Positions 1 to 9,609 of a stretch of 64,000 nucleotides of DNA are shown piece by piece. The translations under genes were made by a program, and so were the position numbers. The DNA is from Pseudanabaena mucicola FACHB-723 (lineage in GTDB: Bacteria; Cyanobacteriota; Cyanobacteriia; Pseudanabaenales; Pseudanabaenaceae). Location of the stretch: the NCBI RefSeq assembly GCF_014696385.1, contig NZ_JACJQB010000002.1:186001-250000 (forward strand). Reading direction: 5' to 3'. A model generated the notes under the pieces. That model was not told the DNA's origin. It searched no databases and was given only the letters and a program-made list of their open reading frames with translations. The first letter of the stretch is position 1; every line of letters begins with the position of its first letter.

Positions 1-59
1 CTGGCAAAACGTCAGAACTAAGTAACGAAGTCATTCAAACATTTCTAGCGGTTTAATAT

Positions 60-94
60 TGTAATAAAGGGCAGCATAGCTGCCCTTTATTACA
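60..94. terminator. Perfect hairpin upstream of ureD
   Basis: A 16-bp perfect stem with a 3-base loop (ATA) lies between an unseen upstream gene and ureD, ending 19 bases before the ureD start codon. No T-run follows, so it may be a terminator of the upstream gene or an mRNA end-protecting hairpin. Confidence 0.6.
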
Positions 95-113
95 CGATGA
101 GGATACTTTCTTT

Positions 114-938
114 ATGGTTGCATCTTGGGCAGGAGAATTAGAACTAGAATTTAGCAAACGGAGTCAACAAACAATATTAAATCGTAGCTATACCGTAGCA
201 CCTTGGAAAATCCAGCGATCGTTATATCCTGAAGGTGAAGAAGTTTGTCATTGCATTCTCTTACATACCGCAGGTGGTTTAGTCGGTGGCGATCGCCTAT
301 CAGCCAAAATTCATTTACAACCGCAAACCCAAGCCCTAATTACTACTGCTGCCGCCAGTAAAATCTATCGCAGTACAGGTGCAGAATCCTTACAAAATAT
401 CCATATTCAAATTGATGAAGGCGCAAATTTGGAATGGTTTCCCCAAGAGACAATTGTGTTTTCCAAAGCGCAATATCGTCAGCAAACAAGAATTGAACTA
501 GCCCCAACTGCTACCTGTACAATGTGGGAAATCATTCGGTTTGGTCGTACAGCTAGAGGGGAAAAATTTCTAGAAGGTAACTGGCGATCGCACACAGAGG
601 TATGGCGAGACCAAAGCCCCTTGTGGATTGATCGACAACATCTTCATGGAAATATTGACATATTAGGCAGTCCTAACGCTTTAAATGGTTTTGCGATCGC
701 AGCAAATTTTATCTTTGTCGGCACAACCGTAGAACCTGAATTAATTACCCAGATTCGTTCTACTTGGGAACATGGCAATTATCAGGGAATGTCAGGAGTG
801 ACGCGATCGCAATCAGGTTTAGTCTGTCGCTATTGTGGTGATTCCTCTGGTGATGCGCGTAAATGGTTTCAAGAAATTTGGCAGCTTTTGCGTGTATCCT
901 ATAGGGATAGAAAGATATGCGTACCTAGAGTTTGGTAA
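114..938 (+). CDS. ureD: Urease accessory protein UreD
   Basis: UreD (UreH) is the scaffold that binds apo-urease and, with UreF and UreG, helps load nickel into the active site. The 274-residue product has the family's usual length and its features: an [10 protein letters not shown] segment near residue 51, an [12 protein letters not shown] segment near residue 76 and an [10 protein letters not shown] segment near residue 107. The ATG at 114 follows a GAGGA about 12 bases upstream. The stop lies 7 bp before ureA, so the genes are probably co-transcribed. ureE, ureF and ureG are not in the window and must be elsewhere, as is common in cyanobacteria. Confidence 0.95.
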   Translation: MVASWAGELELEFSKRSQQTILNRSYTVAPWKIQRSLYPEGEEVCHCILLHTAGGLVGGDRLSAKIHLQPQTQALITTAAASKIYRSTGAESLQNIHIQIDEGANLEWFPQETIVFSKAQYRQQTRIELAPTATCTMWEIIRFGRTARGEKFLEGNWRSHTEVWRDQSPLWIDRQHLHGNIDILGSPNALNGFAIAANFIFVGTTVEPELITQIRSTWEHGNYQGMSGVTRSQSGLVCRYCGDSSGDARKWFQEIWQLLRVSYRDRKICVPRVW

Positions 939-945
939 TTATCCC

Positions 946-1248
946 ATGCAACTTACGCCTCAAGAAAAAGATAAATTATTGATTTTTACGGCTGCATTAC
1001 TAGCAGAACGTCGTAAAGCTAAAGGCTTGAAGTTAAATTATCCTGAAGCAGTCGCGTTCATCACTGCCGAGATTTTGGAAGGAGCAAGGGAAGGTCGCAC
1101 GGTTGCTGAGCTAATGTCCTATGGCGCGACTTTGCTCACCCGTGATGATGTGATGGAAGGCATTCCCGAAATGATCCATGATGTGCAAGTGGAAGCAACT
1201 TTTCCCGATGGAACTAAGCTTGTGACAGTACATAATCCTATCCGCTAA
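946..1248 (+). CDS. ureA: Urease gamma subunit
   Basis: Smallest structural subunit of urease, which hydrolyses urea to ammonia and carbamate in the cytoplasm. The 100-residue product begins [14 protein letters not shown] and ends VTVHNPIR, the family's standard termini. An upstream in-frame ATG at 835 would add 37 residues read from the ureD coding region, so the ATG at 946 is preferred. It is 7 bp downstream of ureD. The next gene is not ureB but a Uma2-family gene. Confidence 0.96.
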   Translation: MQLTPQEKDKLLIFTAALLAERRKAKGLKLNYPEAVAFITAEILEGAREGRTVAELMSYGATLLTRDDVMEGIPEMIHDVQVEATFPDGTKLVTVHNPIR

Positions 1249-1280
1249 CCAGCAATCCAAATACATTATGGAGGTCTGAG

Positions 1281-1925
1281 ATGATTGCGATCACTACACC
1301 CCAAAACAAACAAAAGTTGGCAGATGGCAAACCTAAATTAACCTTTGACCAGTTTTTAAAAATATATCCAGAATATGGACATTTTGAACTGATCGATGGT
1401 GAGGTAGTTGAGATTTGTGAAATGGCATTTACACGCAATCATGATGATGTTGGTGAATTCATTGATAGACGCTTTTATCGAGAGGTGGAACGTTTGTCTC
1501 TCAATTATGTAATTAAAAGAGCTATTCCCATCAGAACTATTGACCAACAAGGCAATGAACGCGGACGGATACCTGATTTAAGCGTAATTGATGCAACTAT
1601 TTGGCGATCTAATCGTGGTGACTATAGGGGTTTACGCGAAACAATTCAGCTAGCTGTTGAAGTCATTTCTACAAATTGGGAGGATGATTATATTGACAAG
1701 TTTGAGGAATATGAACGGATTGGTATTCCCGAATATTGGATTGTCGATTATTTAGCGATCGCAAGCCGTGAGTTTCTTGGTAACCCTAAAATACCGACTG
1801 TGTTTGTTAATTTACTAGATGAAAATGGCAAATATCAAACAACTAAATTTACAGGAGATGACAAAATTATTTCACAGACTTTTCCTGAACTAGACCTAAC
1901 TGCTGCTCAAATTCTGAACATTTAG
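1281..1925 (+). CDS. Uma2 family (DUF820) endonuclease-like protein
   Basis: A 214-residue protein of the Uma2/DUF820 family, a PD-(D/E)XK nuclease-fold family greatly expanded in cyanobacteria; its biological role is unknown. The core is visible: an FELIDGEVVE strand near residue 38, PDLSVI near residue 100, and an EVIS...DDYIDKFEEYERIGIPEYWIVD block near residues 128-158 that carries the putative metal-binding Glu and Lys. It lies between ureA and ureB, 32 bp after ureA and 55 bp before ureB, in the same direction and with its own GGAGGT ribosome site. It is probably an insertion into an older ureABC arrangement and co-transcribed with it. A direct link to urease is not implied. Confidence 0.85.
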   Translation: MIAITTPQNKQKLADGKPKLTFDQFLKIYPEYGHFELIDGEVVEICEMAFTRNHDDVGEFIDRRFYREVERLSLNYVIKRAIPIRTIDQQGNERGRIPDLSVIDATIWRSNRGDYRGLRETIQLAVEVISTNWEDDYIDKFEEYERIGIPEYWIVDYLAIASREFLGNPKIPTVFVNLLDENGKYQTTKFTGDDKIISQTFPELDLTAAQILNI

Positions 1926-1980
1926 GATGTATAGCTGCATCCCAATTAAATAAAAATCAAATAAAAATGGAGATAAGTCT

Positions 1981-2292
1981 ATGATTGTTGGTGAAATCAT
2001 TACTCAAGAAGGTGATATTGAATTGAACGCTGGGCGCGAAGTGATTACACTCAAGGTTGCTAATTCAGGCGATCGCCCAATCCAAGTTGGTTCACATTAT
2101 CATTTTTATGAAACCAATCGAGCGCTGATATTTGATCGCGATCGCTCTAAAGGTACACACCTTGATATTCCTGCGGGGACTTCCATCCGCTTTGAACCAG
2201 GGGATGAAAAGGAAGTAAATCTCGTTCCCTATGTGGGGACTCGCGAGATTTATGGATTTAATGCTTTAGTAGAAGGCAAATTGGAGAATTAA
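1981..2292 (+). CDS. ureB: Urease beta subunit
   Basis: The second small structural urease subunit, 103 residues. It has the family's [19 protein letters not shown] start, a [11 protein letters not shown] motif near residue 37, and [10 protein letters not shown] near residue 71. A GGAG lies 8-10 bases before the ATG. It ends 4 bp before ureC, indicating tight coupling with the catalytic subunit. Together with UreA and UreC it forms the (alpha-beta-gamma)3 enzyme. Confidence 0.96.
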   Translation: MIVGEIITQEGDIELNAGREVITLKVANSGDRPIQVGSHYHFYETNRALIFDRDRSKGTHLDIPAGTSIRFEPGDEKEVNLVPYVGTREIYGFNALVEGKLEN

Positions 2293-2296
2293 ACGA

Positions 2297-4009
2297 ATGA
2301 GTTACAGAATGTCCCGCCGCGCCTACGCAGAAACCTATGGTGCAACCGTTGGTGATAAAGTTCGCTTAGCCGACACCGAACTATTTATTGAAGTGGAACG
2401 CGATTACACCACCTATGGCGATGAAGTCAAATTTGGTGGTGGGAAGGTGATCCGTGATGGCATGGGACAATCGCCAATTACCAATGCCAATGGAGCTGTT
2501 GATTTAGCAATTACCAATGCACTGATTCTTGATTGGTGGGGCGTAGTCAAGGCAGATGTGGGGATTAAAGATGGCAAGATTGTCGCGATCGGGAAGGCGG
2601 GAAATCCCTATATTCAGGACAATGTAAACATCATCATTGGTCCAGGTACAGAAATCATTGCAGGGGAAGGACGAATTCTCACCGCAGGGGGGATTGATAC
2701 GCATATCCATTTCATCTGTCCGCAACAAATCGAAGTTGCGATCGCATCGGGGATCACAACAATGATTGGTGGTGGAACTGGCCCTGCCGTTGGCACAAAT
2801 GCTACCACCTGCACCCCCGGTCCTTGGAATATTTATCGAATGTTGCAAGCTGCCGATGCTTTTCCGATGAATATAGGTTTTTCGGGTAAGGGCAATAGCA
2901 GCAAGCCCGAAGGACTAATTGAGCAAGTAGAAGCTGGGGTAATTGGGTTGAAACTCCATGAAGATTGGGGAACCACTCCTGCCACGATTGATACTTGTTT
3001 AGGTGTTGCCGATGAGTACGATGTGCAGGTTGCCATCCACACGGATACGCTCAACGAAGCGGGATTTGTGGAAGATACGATCGCAGCATTTAAAAATCGC
3101 GTGATCCACACTTACCACACCGAAGGCGCAGGTGGTGGTCATGCTCCCGACATTATCAAAATTTGTGGGGAAGCAAATGTGCTGCCGTCTTCCACTAATC
3201 CCACTCGTCCCTATACTTTAAACACGCTCGATGAACATTTGGATATGCTGATGGTCTGCCACCATCTCGATCCGAGCATTCCCGAAGATGTATCTTTCGC
3301 AGAATCAAGAATTCGTCGCGAGACGATTGCGGCTGAAGATATTCTCCATGATATCGGGGCATTTAGTATGATTTCCTCTGATTCGCAAGCAATGGGAAGA
3401 GTTGGCGAAGTGATTATTAGAACTTGGCAAACTGCCCACAAAATGAAGGTACAGCGAGGCGTGCTTGCCAGTCCAGAGAGTACAAGGGCGGATAACTTCC
3501 GCGCTCAGCGTTATGTGGCAAAGTACACGATTAATCCTGCAATTACCCATGGTATTGCTGAATATGTCGGTTCCATTGAAGTTGGCAAAATTGCCGACCT
3601 TGTTCTCTGGCATCCTGCTTTTTTTGGAGTCAAGCCTGAAATGGTGATTAAGGGAGGATTTATCGCATGGTCACAGATGGGTGATGCCAACGCCAGTATT
3701 CCTACACCACAGCCTGTGTACATGCGTCCGATGTTTGGCAGTTATGGCGGTGCGATCGCAAAAACATCCTTTACCTTTGTTTCTCAAGCGGCGATGGCTC
3801 TGGGCATACCAAATCAGTTGGGCTTGCATAAACAAGTGCTGACGGTTAAGGGTACGCGCAATATTAGCAAACGTGACATGAAGCTCAATGATGCGCTGCC
3901 TCGGATGGAGGTTGACTCGGAAACCTATGAAGTGAGGGCAGATGGCGAATTGTTGACCTGCGAACCAGCCTCGGTATTACCGATGGCTCAGCGCTATTTC
4001 TTGTTTTGA
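2297..4009 (+). CDS. ureC: Urease alpha (catalytic) subunit
   Basis: Catalytic subunit, 570 residues, the standard bacterial length. The nickel-site elements are present: [11 protein letters not shown] near residue 132, the carbamylated lysine in GLKLHEDWG near residue 220, [10 protein letters not shown] near 249, [13 protein letters not shown] near 274, the mobile-flap CHHLD near residue 323, and [12 protein letters not shown] near 363. All ligands look intact, so the enzyme should be active. It is the last gene of the cluster and ends near the 3' end of the convergent dedA-like gene. Confidence 0.97.
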   Translation: MSYRMSRRAYAETYGATVGDKVRLADTELFIEVERDYTTYGDEVKFGGGKVIRDGMGQSPITNANGAVDLAITNALILDWWGVVKADVGIKDGKIVAIGKAGNPYIQDNVNIIIGPGTEIIAGEGRILTAGGIDTHIHFICPQQIEVAIASGITTMIGGGTGPAVGTNATTCTPGPWNIYRMLQAADAFPMNIGFSGKGNSSKPEGLIEQVEAGVIGLKLHEDWGTTPATIDTCLGVADEYDVQVAIHTDTLNEAGFVEDTIAAFKNRVIHTYHTEGAGGGHAPDIIKICGEANVLPSSTNPTRPYTLNTLDEHLDMLMVCHHLDPSIPEDVSFAESRIRRETIAAEDILHDIGAFSMISSDSQAMGRVGEVIIRTWQTAHKMKVQRGVLASPESTRADNFRAQRYVAKYTINPAITHGIAEYVGSIEVGKIADLVLWHPAFFGVKPEMVIKGGFIAWSQMGDANASIPTPQPVYMRPMFGSYGGAIAKTSFTFVSQAAMALGIPNQLGLHKQVLTVKGTRNISKRDMKLNDALPRMEVDSETYEVRADGELLTCEPASVLPMAQRYFLF

Positions 4010-4024
4010 AATATTTTTGAGGCG

Positions 4025-4642
4025 TTAACGAGGTTGCGATCGCTTCCACAAGCGATAACCAATAAACGAAGCGATTGCAATAAACAAAATAGCCCCAACA
4101 ACCTTAGTGATTACATCAATATAGTCTTCGACTAGCTTGTAATTTCTACCTAGAAAATAACCTGCATAGGTTAATAGAGATACCCAGCCCAATGTGCCGA
4201 AGGTGGAATAGAGAAAGAAAGGTATTAGCGGCATTTTGCTAATTCCTGCGGGAATAGAAATCAATGTGCGAATTCCTGGAACTAAACGACCAAAGAGAAC
4301 TGCCTTTGAGCCATGCTTGTGAAACCAGTTTACTGACTTATCAATATCATCGCCAGAGATACCAATCCACTTGCCATAGCGACTTGCTAATAGTTGTAGG
4401 CGATTTTGCCCCAAAAGTAATCCCGCATAGTACCAAGGGATCGCACCTAAAATAGTTCCTAATACTCCCACGATAATCGCAGGAATAACTTGAATTTGTG
4501 TATTAGGGAAAGTTGCTGTATAGCCAGCCAAAGGCATGATTAGCTCAGAGGGAATTGGCGGAAATAAATTTTCTAAAAACATCAACAATCCGATCCCCAA
4601 GTAGCCAAGGGAGTTCATCGTGTTAGTAATCCATTCTGTCAT
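4025..4642 (-). CDS. DedA family membrane protein
   Basis: A 205-residue inner-membrane protein of the DedA/SNARE-associated family, members of which take part in lipid-carrier recycling and membrane homeostasis. The N-terminus has a helix followed by FLENLFPPIPSE near residue 23, a DedA hallmark. The central GRLVPGIRTLISIPAGISKM segment near residue 118 is the conserved arginine and re-entrant motif. Further hydrophobic segments follow. It is convergent with ureC (15 bp apart) and lies downstream of the exoD-like gene on the same strand. Confidence 0.9.
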   Translation of the reverse strand: MTEWITNTMNSLGYLGIGLLMFLENLFPPIPSELIMPLAGYTATFPNTQIQVIPAIIVGVLGTILGAIPWYYAGLLLGQNRLQLLASRYGKWIGISGDDIDKSVNWFHKHGSKAVLFGRLVPGIRTLISIPAGISKMPLIPFFLYSTFGTLGWVSLLTYAGYFLGRNYKLVEDYIDVITKVVGAILFIAIASFIGYRLWKRSQPR

Positions 4643-4676
4643 TGCGTTCGCTCAATCTATCGGATTTTTTCTATAA

Positions 4677-4711
4677 GCTTGTGCGCTCACATAGTGAGAA
4701 TGGCACAAGCT
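4677..4711. terminator. Hairpin between exoD-like and dedA-like genes
   Basis: Outer arms of about 9 bp (AGCTTGTGC / GCACAAGCT) enclose a smaller CTCAC/GTGAG stem. It lies just past the stop of the - strand exoD-like gene and upstream of the dedA-like gene, so it is a plausible terminator or attenuator. Confidence 0.4.
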
Positions 4712-4725
4712 CTCAAACTACTGGT

Positions 4726-5361
4726 TTATCTACCTAATAAGCTCTTGATGGTCAGGCGTAACCAGTCATAGAGACTTGTACCACCAACGGCGATCGCATA
4801 GAGGATCGAAATGGTTAAGGTTGCACCACATACGCATAAAAGCATCCCGCCTAAACTAATTGCGCCATCATCATCTAATAGCCCAAATCCTGTCACAAAG
4901 ATTCCCATGGCAGGCAAAGTATTGGTACCAGGTATGGGGATCATCATCGAGATTGACATCAGTGCGATCGCAATTCCAATTATGATTTGACCTAATCGAC
5001 TGGTACAAACTGGGGTAAGCCGTGGTTTCGAGAGTCGTTCAATCTTTTGCATCCAAGGAATACCGAGTTTGACAATTCCCTGCGCTCGCTGGATGGAAAT
5101 GGGACGGTGCATAATTTTTGAGGGCAACCAAGGCGTTTTTGCACCAATAATTAACTGTGAGGCTAGTAATAGCATCACGATACCGAAGGGGACAGAATAG
5201 CCTGCGGCGGGAATCGGTAAAGCTGAGGGCAATGCTAGCAATACAAACAAAAAACCAAAGGTACGCTCACCCGCTAGCTCTAGCACTGCCGCGAGGGTCA
5301 CATGCTCATCGGGAGGCTCTTCAATAAAAAAGTTATGCAAGTCTTGAGAAAGTTGAGCCAT
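4726..5361 (-). CDS. ExoD family exopolysaccharide synthesis protein
   Basis: A 211-residue integral membrane protein of the ExoD family. ExoD was first linked to exopolysaccharide production and alkali tolerance in rhizobia; its biochemical role is not settled. The FGFLFVLLALPSALPIPAAG segment near residue 35 and the SMMIPIPGTNTLPAMGIFVTGFGLLDDDG segment near residues 137-165 are typical. At least three further hydrophobic helices are visible. The gene is divergent from the DUF4278 gene. Confidence 0.85.
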   Translation of the reverse strand: MAQLSQDLHNFFIEEPPDEHVTLAAVLELAGERTFGFLFVLLALPSALPIPAAGYSVPFGIVMLLLASQLIIGAKTPWLPSKIMHRPISIQRAQGIVKLGIPWMQKIERLSKPRLTPVCTSRLGQIIIGIAIALMSISMMIPIPGTNTLPAMGIFVTGFGLLDDDGAISLGGMLLCVCGATLTISILYAIAVGGTSLYDWLRLTIKSLLGR

Positions 5362-5562
5362 AATTTCGTAAATGTTAGCGCTGACTGAATCCTATTCAAA
5401 ATCGTAGCGAATATTGCGATCGCAATCATCAATAAACGTTATGTTAATAGAGTATGTCGCTAATTGTATTTGTAAGCAGATCTAGATAAGCACCGATGTT
5501 TAGGATGCAATTAGGCAAAGTTAATTCAAAGTAACTGTTAAAGTAACTGTGGCTAATCGTCC

Positions 5563-6054
5563 ATGAAAAAGTCTTTTGTTTATCACACTTTGCAAGTCGG
5601 CTCACTCATTGCCGTCTGTTCGATGCTGTCGCTATGGGCATCTAATCAACATGTGGAAATGATTTCTAACCTTCTAAACGAGATCGATTCGCTGTTGCTG
5701 ATTCTCATGATTGCCGTGGCGTTACCTTACTTTTGTTTTAAGGTGCTAGGTAAACTATACACCCCGCCCAAAGCTCGAAATTCCAATAATTTCGCAGACA
5801 CCGAGCAAGAGATCGAGCAAGGAATGCTCTACCGAGGCAGTTGGTACAAGCCAGAAGAAATGCCCAAAAATAGCGATCGCGAAAATGATTCTCTTGAGTC
5901 TCCCATGCCGATTAAATATCGAGGAGCTAACATTGCCAATCATGACGAGCAGTCTTCTCAAGGTATTTCCAGTTCCTTCGCAACCGAAAGAGATAGTCAA
6001 AAATCGGCAAAGCCCAAAGAAAGAATTAAATACCGTGGAGCCTACGTTGATTAA
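5563..6054 (+). CDS. DUF4278 domain-containing membrane protein
   Basis: A 163-residue protein with two predicted transmembrane helices (about residues 11-27 and 42-60) and a cytoplasmic tail. The tail carries three short YRG motifs: LYRGSWY near residue 86, IKYRGANI near 118 and IKYRGAYV near the C-terminus. YRG-type repeats define DUF4278, a cyanobacterial family of unknown function. The spacing between motifs is rich in Ser, Asp and Glu and probably disordered. It stands alone between a divergent exoD-like gene and the aminopeptidase gene. Function cannot be assigned. Confidence 0.75.
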   Translation: MKKSFVYHTLQVGSLIAVCSMLSLWASNQHVEMISNLLNEIDSLLLILMIAVALPYFCFKVLGKLYTPPKARNSNNFADTEQEIEQGMLYRGSWYKPEEMPKNSDRENDSLESPMPIKYRGANIANHDEQSSQGISSSFATERDSQKSAKPKERIKYRGAYVD

Positions 6055-6076
6055 TCGCAACAAAATAATTCAAACC

Positions 6077-6113
6077 AAAACCCAGAAGCGTGAGCCGCCC
6101 GCCTCTGGGTTTT
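6077..6113. terminator. Hairpin after DUF4278 gene
   Basis: A 14-bp stem with one mismatch (arms AAAACCCAGAAGCG and CGCCTCTGGGTTTT) and a 9-base loop, 22 bp after the DUF4278 stop codon. It ends in four T residues, a usual intrinsic-terminator layout. Confidence 0.65.
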
Positions 6114-6219
6114 AAGGTTATTTATACTGAACTACTTACACTCTCTGACTTGGATCTGTAGCAGCCGATAGCGATAGGCTAAAATCTGGATAATCCTATT
6201 GCTATACAGAGACAACTTC

Positions 6220-8133
6220 ATGGTTTTATTGCAGAGCTTGCCCACTCAATCCCCTCATCAATCTGCTGAATTAAACGGAACTGCTCAGAAATTTGCGGTA
6301 CTGCGATCGCAACTGGCAAAATATAAACTAGATGCCTATTTTGTCCCTTCTGCCGATGAGCATCTTAACGAATATTTGCCCGAAGCGAAACAGCGTCGTC
6401 AATGGATTAGTGGATTTACAGGTTCGGCAGGTGATTTTTTAATTAGCACTGATAAAGCTTGGGTATTTGTGGATTCGCGCTATTACGAGCAAGCGGATAT
6501 GCAAATAGATGCCAATCTGCAAAAAGTCTGCAAAGTTGGTTTAGAAGATCACCAAACTGTCGAAGAAGTGCTTGCAGAATTGGGGCAACAGGCTAGCGCC
6601 AATTCTCAAATTGTACGACTAGGGATCGATCCATTTACGATTACTGTCGCCCAATATCGCCGCTTTTCTGAACGCCTCAGCAGTTGTGGTGTAGAAATTG
6701 TGCCAATTATTGACAACCTCGTAGATGCCGTGCGATCGCAAAATCCTTGGGCATCCAACGAGCCTGTGCCATCCTTTGGGGATCAACCCGTGATCGCCCT
6801 GCCTGACACAATTACTGGGGAAAGTCTTACCCAAAAATTAGGACGAGTCCGTGAGTCCATGGACAAAAAGAAAGCCGCGATTTTACCTGTGACCAAGCTT
6901 GACCAAATTGCGTGGCTTTATAACTTGCGTGGTCGTGATGTTGAATGCAATCCTGTTTTCATTAGCTATGCCATCGTTACTCAAAATGAGGCATATTTAT
7001 TCACTAATACAGCCCGAATTGACGAACCTGTGCGCCAATCTCTAGCGGGACAGGTGCAAATTCTTGATTACGAGCAATATATCCCCATTTTGCGATCGCT
7101 AGTGCAAGAACAGCAAGATGCACAAAATGTATTAATTGCGATCGCGCAAACCACCTACGGCACATATCTCCAACTTCAGGAAGTCAAGGCAAAAATTGTC
7201 GAAGCTGAACATCCCGTGGAGATGTTTAAGTCTCATAAAAATGCTGTAGAAATTGCTCAAATGCAGCAAGCCAATCTCAAAGCTAGCTGGGCAAAGACAC
7301 TCACCCTCAAATGGATAGAAGAACAAATTGATGCTGGACATAGCATCAGTGAACGAGATGTTGCCAATAAAATTGAAGGCTTGTACCGCCAACAAGAAGG
7401 ATTTTACGATCTTAGTTTCCCAACGATTGCAGGTACTGGGGCGAATGGTTCAATCGTTCATTACAGCAATCCTAATCCTGCTTGCCAACTTCTCAATGGT
7501 GACTTACTACTCTTAGATTCTGGAGCGCAGTTTTATGGTGGAACTACTGATGATACGCGCTCGATTAGCCTTGGCACACCGACAGAAGAACAACGAAACT
7601 TCTATACCGAGGTTCTCAAATCCCATATTAATTGTGCCATGCAGAGATTCCCTAAAGGCACAACTGGTAGTCAAATTGATGGGATTGCCCGTTCTTCGAT
7701 GTGGCAAAGTGGTCTAGATTTTGGGCATGGCACTGGGCATGGTGTGGGTGTGTTCCTCAATGTCCATGAGGGGCCCAATGGCATTAGCAAGCGCGTCAAT
7801 CAGTCCCTCGATCTTGGCACGATTAATAGTATCGAACCAGGTTACTACAAACCGAAATGGGGCGGTATTCGCTTGGAGAATCTCTATTTTGTCAAAGCAG
7901 CTAAAAAACAGGATTCAGAGAGTTCTCAGGAGTCAGATACCGATGCGACACTTTGGTACGAGTTTGAATCTTTGACCTATATTCCCTTTGACAAGAAGTT
8001 AATTGATCGCCACAAGCTCAATTCTCAACAGATTGCATGGCTAGAGAATTACTATGCTGCTGTGGTGCAGAAGCTATCACCGATGCTCTCTGATGCAGAA
8101 ACAGCATGGCTAAAACAAGCTTGTAGCATTTGA
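6220..8133 (+). CDS. Xaa-Pro aminopeptidase (M24B family)
   Basis: A long-form aminopeptidase P of 637 residues that removes N-terminal residues preceding proline. Two creatinase-like N-terminal domains come first (DAYFVPSADEHLNEYLP near residue 40, FTGSAGDFLI near 66), then the pita-bread catalytic domain. Metal-site motifs are present: LLLDSGAQFYGGTTDDTRS near residue 428, GHGTGHGVGVFLNVHEGP near residue 507, and INSIEPGYY and GIRLENL further on. The ATG at 6220 is preferred to a TTG at 6199. It is monocistronic, followed by a strong hairpin. Confidence 0.93.
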   Translation: MVLLQSLPTQSPHQSAELNGTAQKFAVLRSQLAKYKLDAYFVPSADEHLNEYLPEAKQRRQWISGFTGSAGDFLISTDKAWVFVDSRYYEQADMQIDANLQKVCKVGLEDHQTVEEVLAELGQQASANSQIVRLGIDPFTITVAQYRRFSERLSSCGVEIVPIIDNLVDAVRSQNPWASNEPVPSFGDQPVIALPDTITGESLTQKLGRVRESMDKKKAAILPVTKLDQIAWLYNLRGRDVECNPVFISYAIVTQNEAYLFTNTARIDEPVRQSLAGQVQILDYEQYIPILRSLVQEQQDAQNVLIAIAQTTYGTYLQLQEVKAKIVEAEHPVEMFKSHKNAVEIAQMQQANLKASWAKTLTLKWIEEQIDAGHSISERDVANKIEGLYRQQEGFYDLSFPTIAGTGANGSIVHYSNPNPACQLLNGDLLLLDSGAQFYGGTTDDTRSISLGTPTEEQRNFYTEVLKSHINCAMQRFPKGTTGSQIDGIARSSMWQSGLDFGHGTGHGVGVFLNVHEGPNGISKRVNQSLDLGTINSIEPGYYKPKWGGIRLENLYFVKAAKKQDSESSQESDTDATLWYEFESLTYIPFDKKLIDRHKLNSQQIAWLENYYAAVVQKLSPMLSDAETAWLKQACSI

Positions 8134-8148
8134 TGCCCCCTTTCCAGT

Positions 8149-8193
8149 CAAGAAACAATGGTGCGCGGCTGCGCCGCACACCATTGTTTCTTG
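8149..8193. terminator. Long hairpin after aminopeptidase gene
   Basis: A stem of about 21 bp with one mismatch and a 3-base loop (TGC). The outer arm is AAGAAACAATGG and the inner arm GC-rich (TGCGCGGC). It lies 15 bp after the stop codon. It belongs to the set of long gene-end hairpins seen throughout the window. Confidence 0.7.
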
Positions 8194-8338
8194 GTTTTAG
8201 AGGTCGATTTCTTCGGCGAGAAGGGAGCAGCAAATCTAAAAAGTTTGAAAAGAGGATTAGTTTAGTTTTATTATTTGATTATTCGGGGAAAGATAACCAA
8301 AAAACTAAATCATCTGGATCATTTAGATCATTTTAAAC

Positions 8339-9478
8339 ATGATAAAAACATTTTCAATTCTGGTTGTCGATGATGAGCCTAGGAACTTTGATGTAATCGA
8401 AGCTCTTTTAGGGTATCAAGGCTATCAGTTGCACCATGCGATTAGTGGCAAAGAAGCAATCGCGCAGCTTGAAGAATTACGACCTGACTTGATTTTGTTA
8501 GATATGATGATGCCAGAAATGAATGGTATTCAGTTTTGTCAGCACATTAAAGCTATTCCTAGGTGGCAGACTATTCCGATCATTATGGTAACAGCCCTCA
8601 ATGAAAAATCTGACCTTGCTAATTGCCTCAATGCGGGAGCCGATGATTTTGTTAGTAAACCCATAAATAGTATAGAGTTACGGGCGCGTGTCCATTCCAT
8701 GCTCCGCATCAAGCAACAATATGATGATATTCAAGGATTATCTGCACTGCGTGCCGAGACCGTTGCGGTTTTAGAGAGAACACTCAATGAGCTAAGGGGG
8801 AATTTAGCGTCGCGGTTATCCCATGAAATCAATACGCCGCTCAATGGCATTGTCTGTACGATTGAGCTGCTTAAATCTGACTTCCAAAATATGGAAGTCG
8901 CGGAAGTGCAAGAGATTTTAGGCTGGGCGGATGAATCGGCTCAACGTCTTGAAAAATTGACGAAGAAGTTACTAATTTACTTAGATTTAGAAGTATCAGC
9001 CCACCGCCAAAAATCATTTCAATCCGCCCATACCAAATTTTCTAGTACAACGATCGCCACGAACTTAAATTCCTATATCAGCCGCCTGAATCGAAGTAAT
9101 GATTTGTGCCTCGAGCTAGAGGAAGCCGAGATTCCCTTATCAGAGAAGGATATTTTGATTGTTTTGTTGGAATTGCTAGACAATGCGGTTAAATTTTCGG
9201 ATATCGGGACAAAAATTATCGTGCGGAGTCAAGTGATTGGAGAAAATTTGCTTTTGTCTGTACAAAACTCAGGGGTGGGGATGACAGAAAAACAAATTCA
9301 GCTTGTTGGGGCATTTATGCAGTTTAATCGCGAGAATTATGAGCAGCAGGGGACTGGCTTGGGGTTGAGAATAGTTAAGAAAATTGTGGAACTAGCGGGT
9401 GGACAATTTGCGATCGCAAGTATCCCCAACCAAGACATATCCATTAATCTCACCCTACCGATCATTGCGATCGCCTAA
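8339..9478 (+). CDS. REC-first histidine kinase (mini-kinase 1)
   Basis: A soluble 379-residue protein with an N-terminal receiver domain (residues 5-122, phospho-acceptor D55 in LILLDMMMPE), a short linker, a HisKA segment (LSHEINTPLNG, H162) and a HATPase domain (N-box LLDNAVKFS near residue 280, GTGLGLRIVKKIVELAGG near 339). No transmembrane or sensory domain is visible, so it probably takes its input as phosphate through its receiver. Mini-kinase 2 at 21753 has D55 and H162 at the same residue numbers, indicating duplication. It opens the island and is followed by its own terminator. Confidence 0.9.
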   Translation: MIKTFSILVVDDEPRNFDVIEALLGYQGYQLHHAISGKEAIAQLEELRPDLILLDMMMPEMNGIQFCQHIKAIPRWQTIPIIMVTALNEKSDLANCLNAGADDFVSKPINSIELRARVHSMLRIKQQYDDIQGLSALRAETVAVLERTLNELRGNLASRLSHEINTPLNGIVCTIELLKSDFQNMEVAEVQEILGWADESAQRLEKLTKKLLIYLDLEVSAHRQKSFQSAHTKFSSTTIATNLNSYISRLNRSNDLCLELEEAEIPLSEKDILIVLLELLDNAVKFSDIGTKIIVRSQVIGENLLLSVQNSGVGMTEKQIQLVGAFMQFNRENYEQQGTGLGLRIVKKIVELAGGQFAIASIPNQDISINLTLPIIAIA

Positions 9479-9499
9479 TGGTTGTATCAAATTCCACTC

Positions 9500-9530
9500 A
9501 AAAATCCTAAGCTATCGTTTAGGATTTTTT
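9500..9530 (+). terminator. Intrinsic terminator after mini-kinase 1
   Basis: An 11-bp stem (AAAAATCCTAA / TTAGGATTTTT) with an 8-base loop and a T-run, 21 bp after the stop codon. It separates the first unit of the island from the next. Confidence 0.75.
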
Positions 9531-9609
9531 CTTAAAATCCTGATCTGCGGGTAATATATAGGAAATTCTTTTGAGATTTTGCCCGTATTTTATGGATTAA
9601 ACAAAATCT

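Noticed and set aside
60-113. NtcA site upstream of the urease genes
   Set aside because: No GTA-N8-TAC match was found; the palindrome there is a hairpin.
835-945. Longer ureA start at 835
   Set aside because: It would read 37 residues from the ureD coding region; UreA starts at MQLTPQEK in all known members.
2504-3723. Open frames opposite and within ureC
   Set aside because: They are shadows of the strongly conserved ureC frame.
8130-8336. Open frame after the aminopeptidase gene
   Set aside because: It runs straight through the large hairpin at 8149-8193 and has no protein-like pattern.
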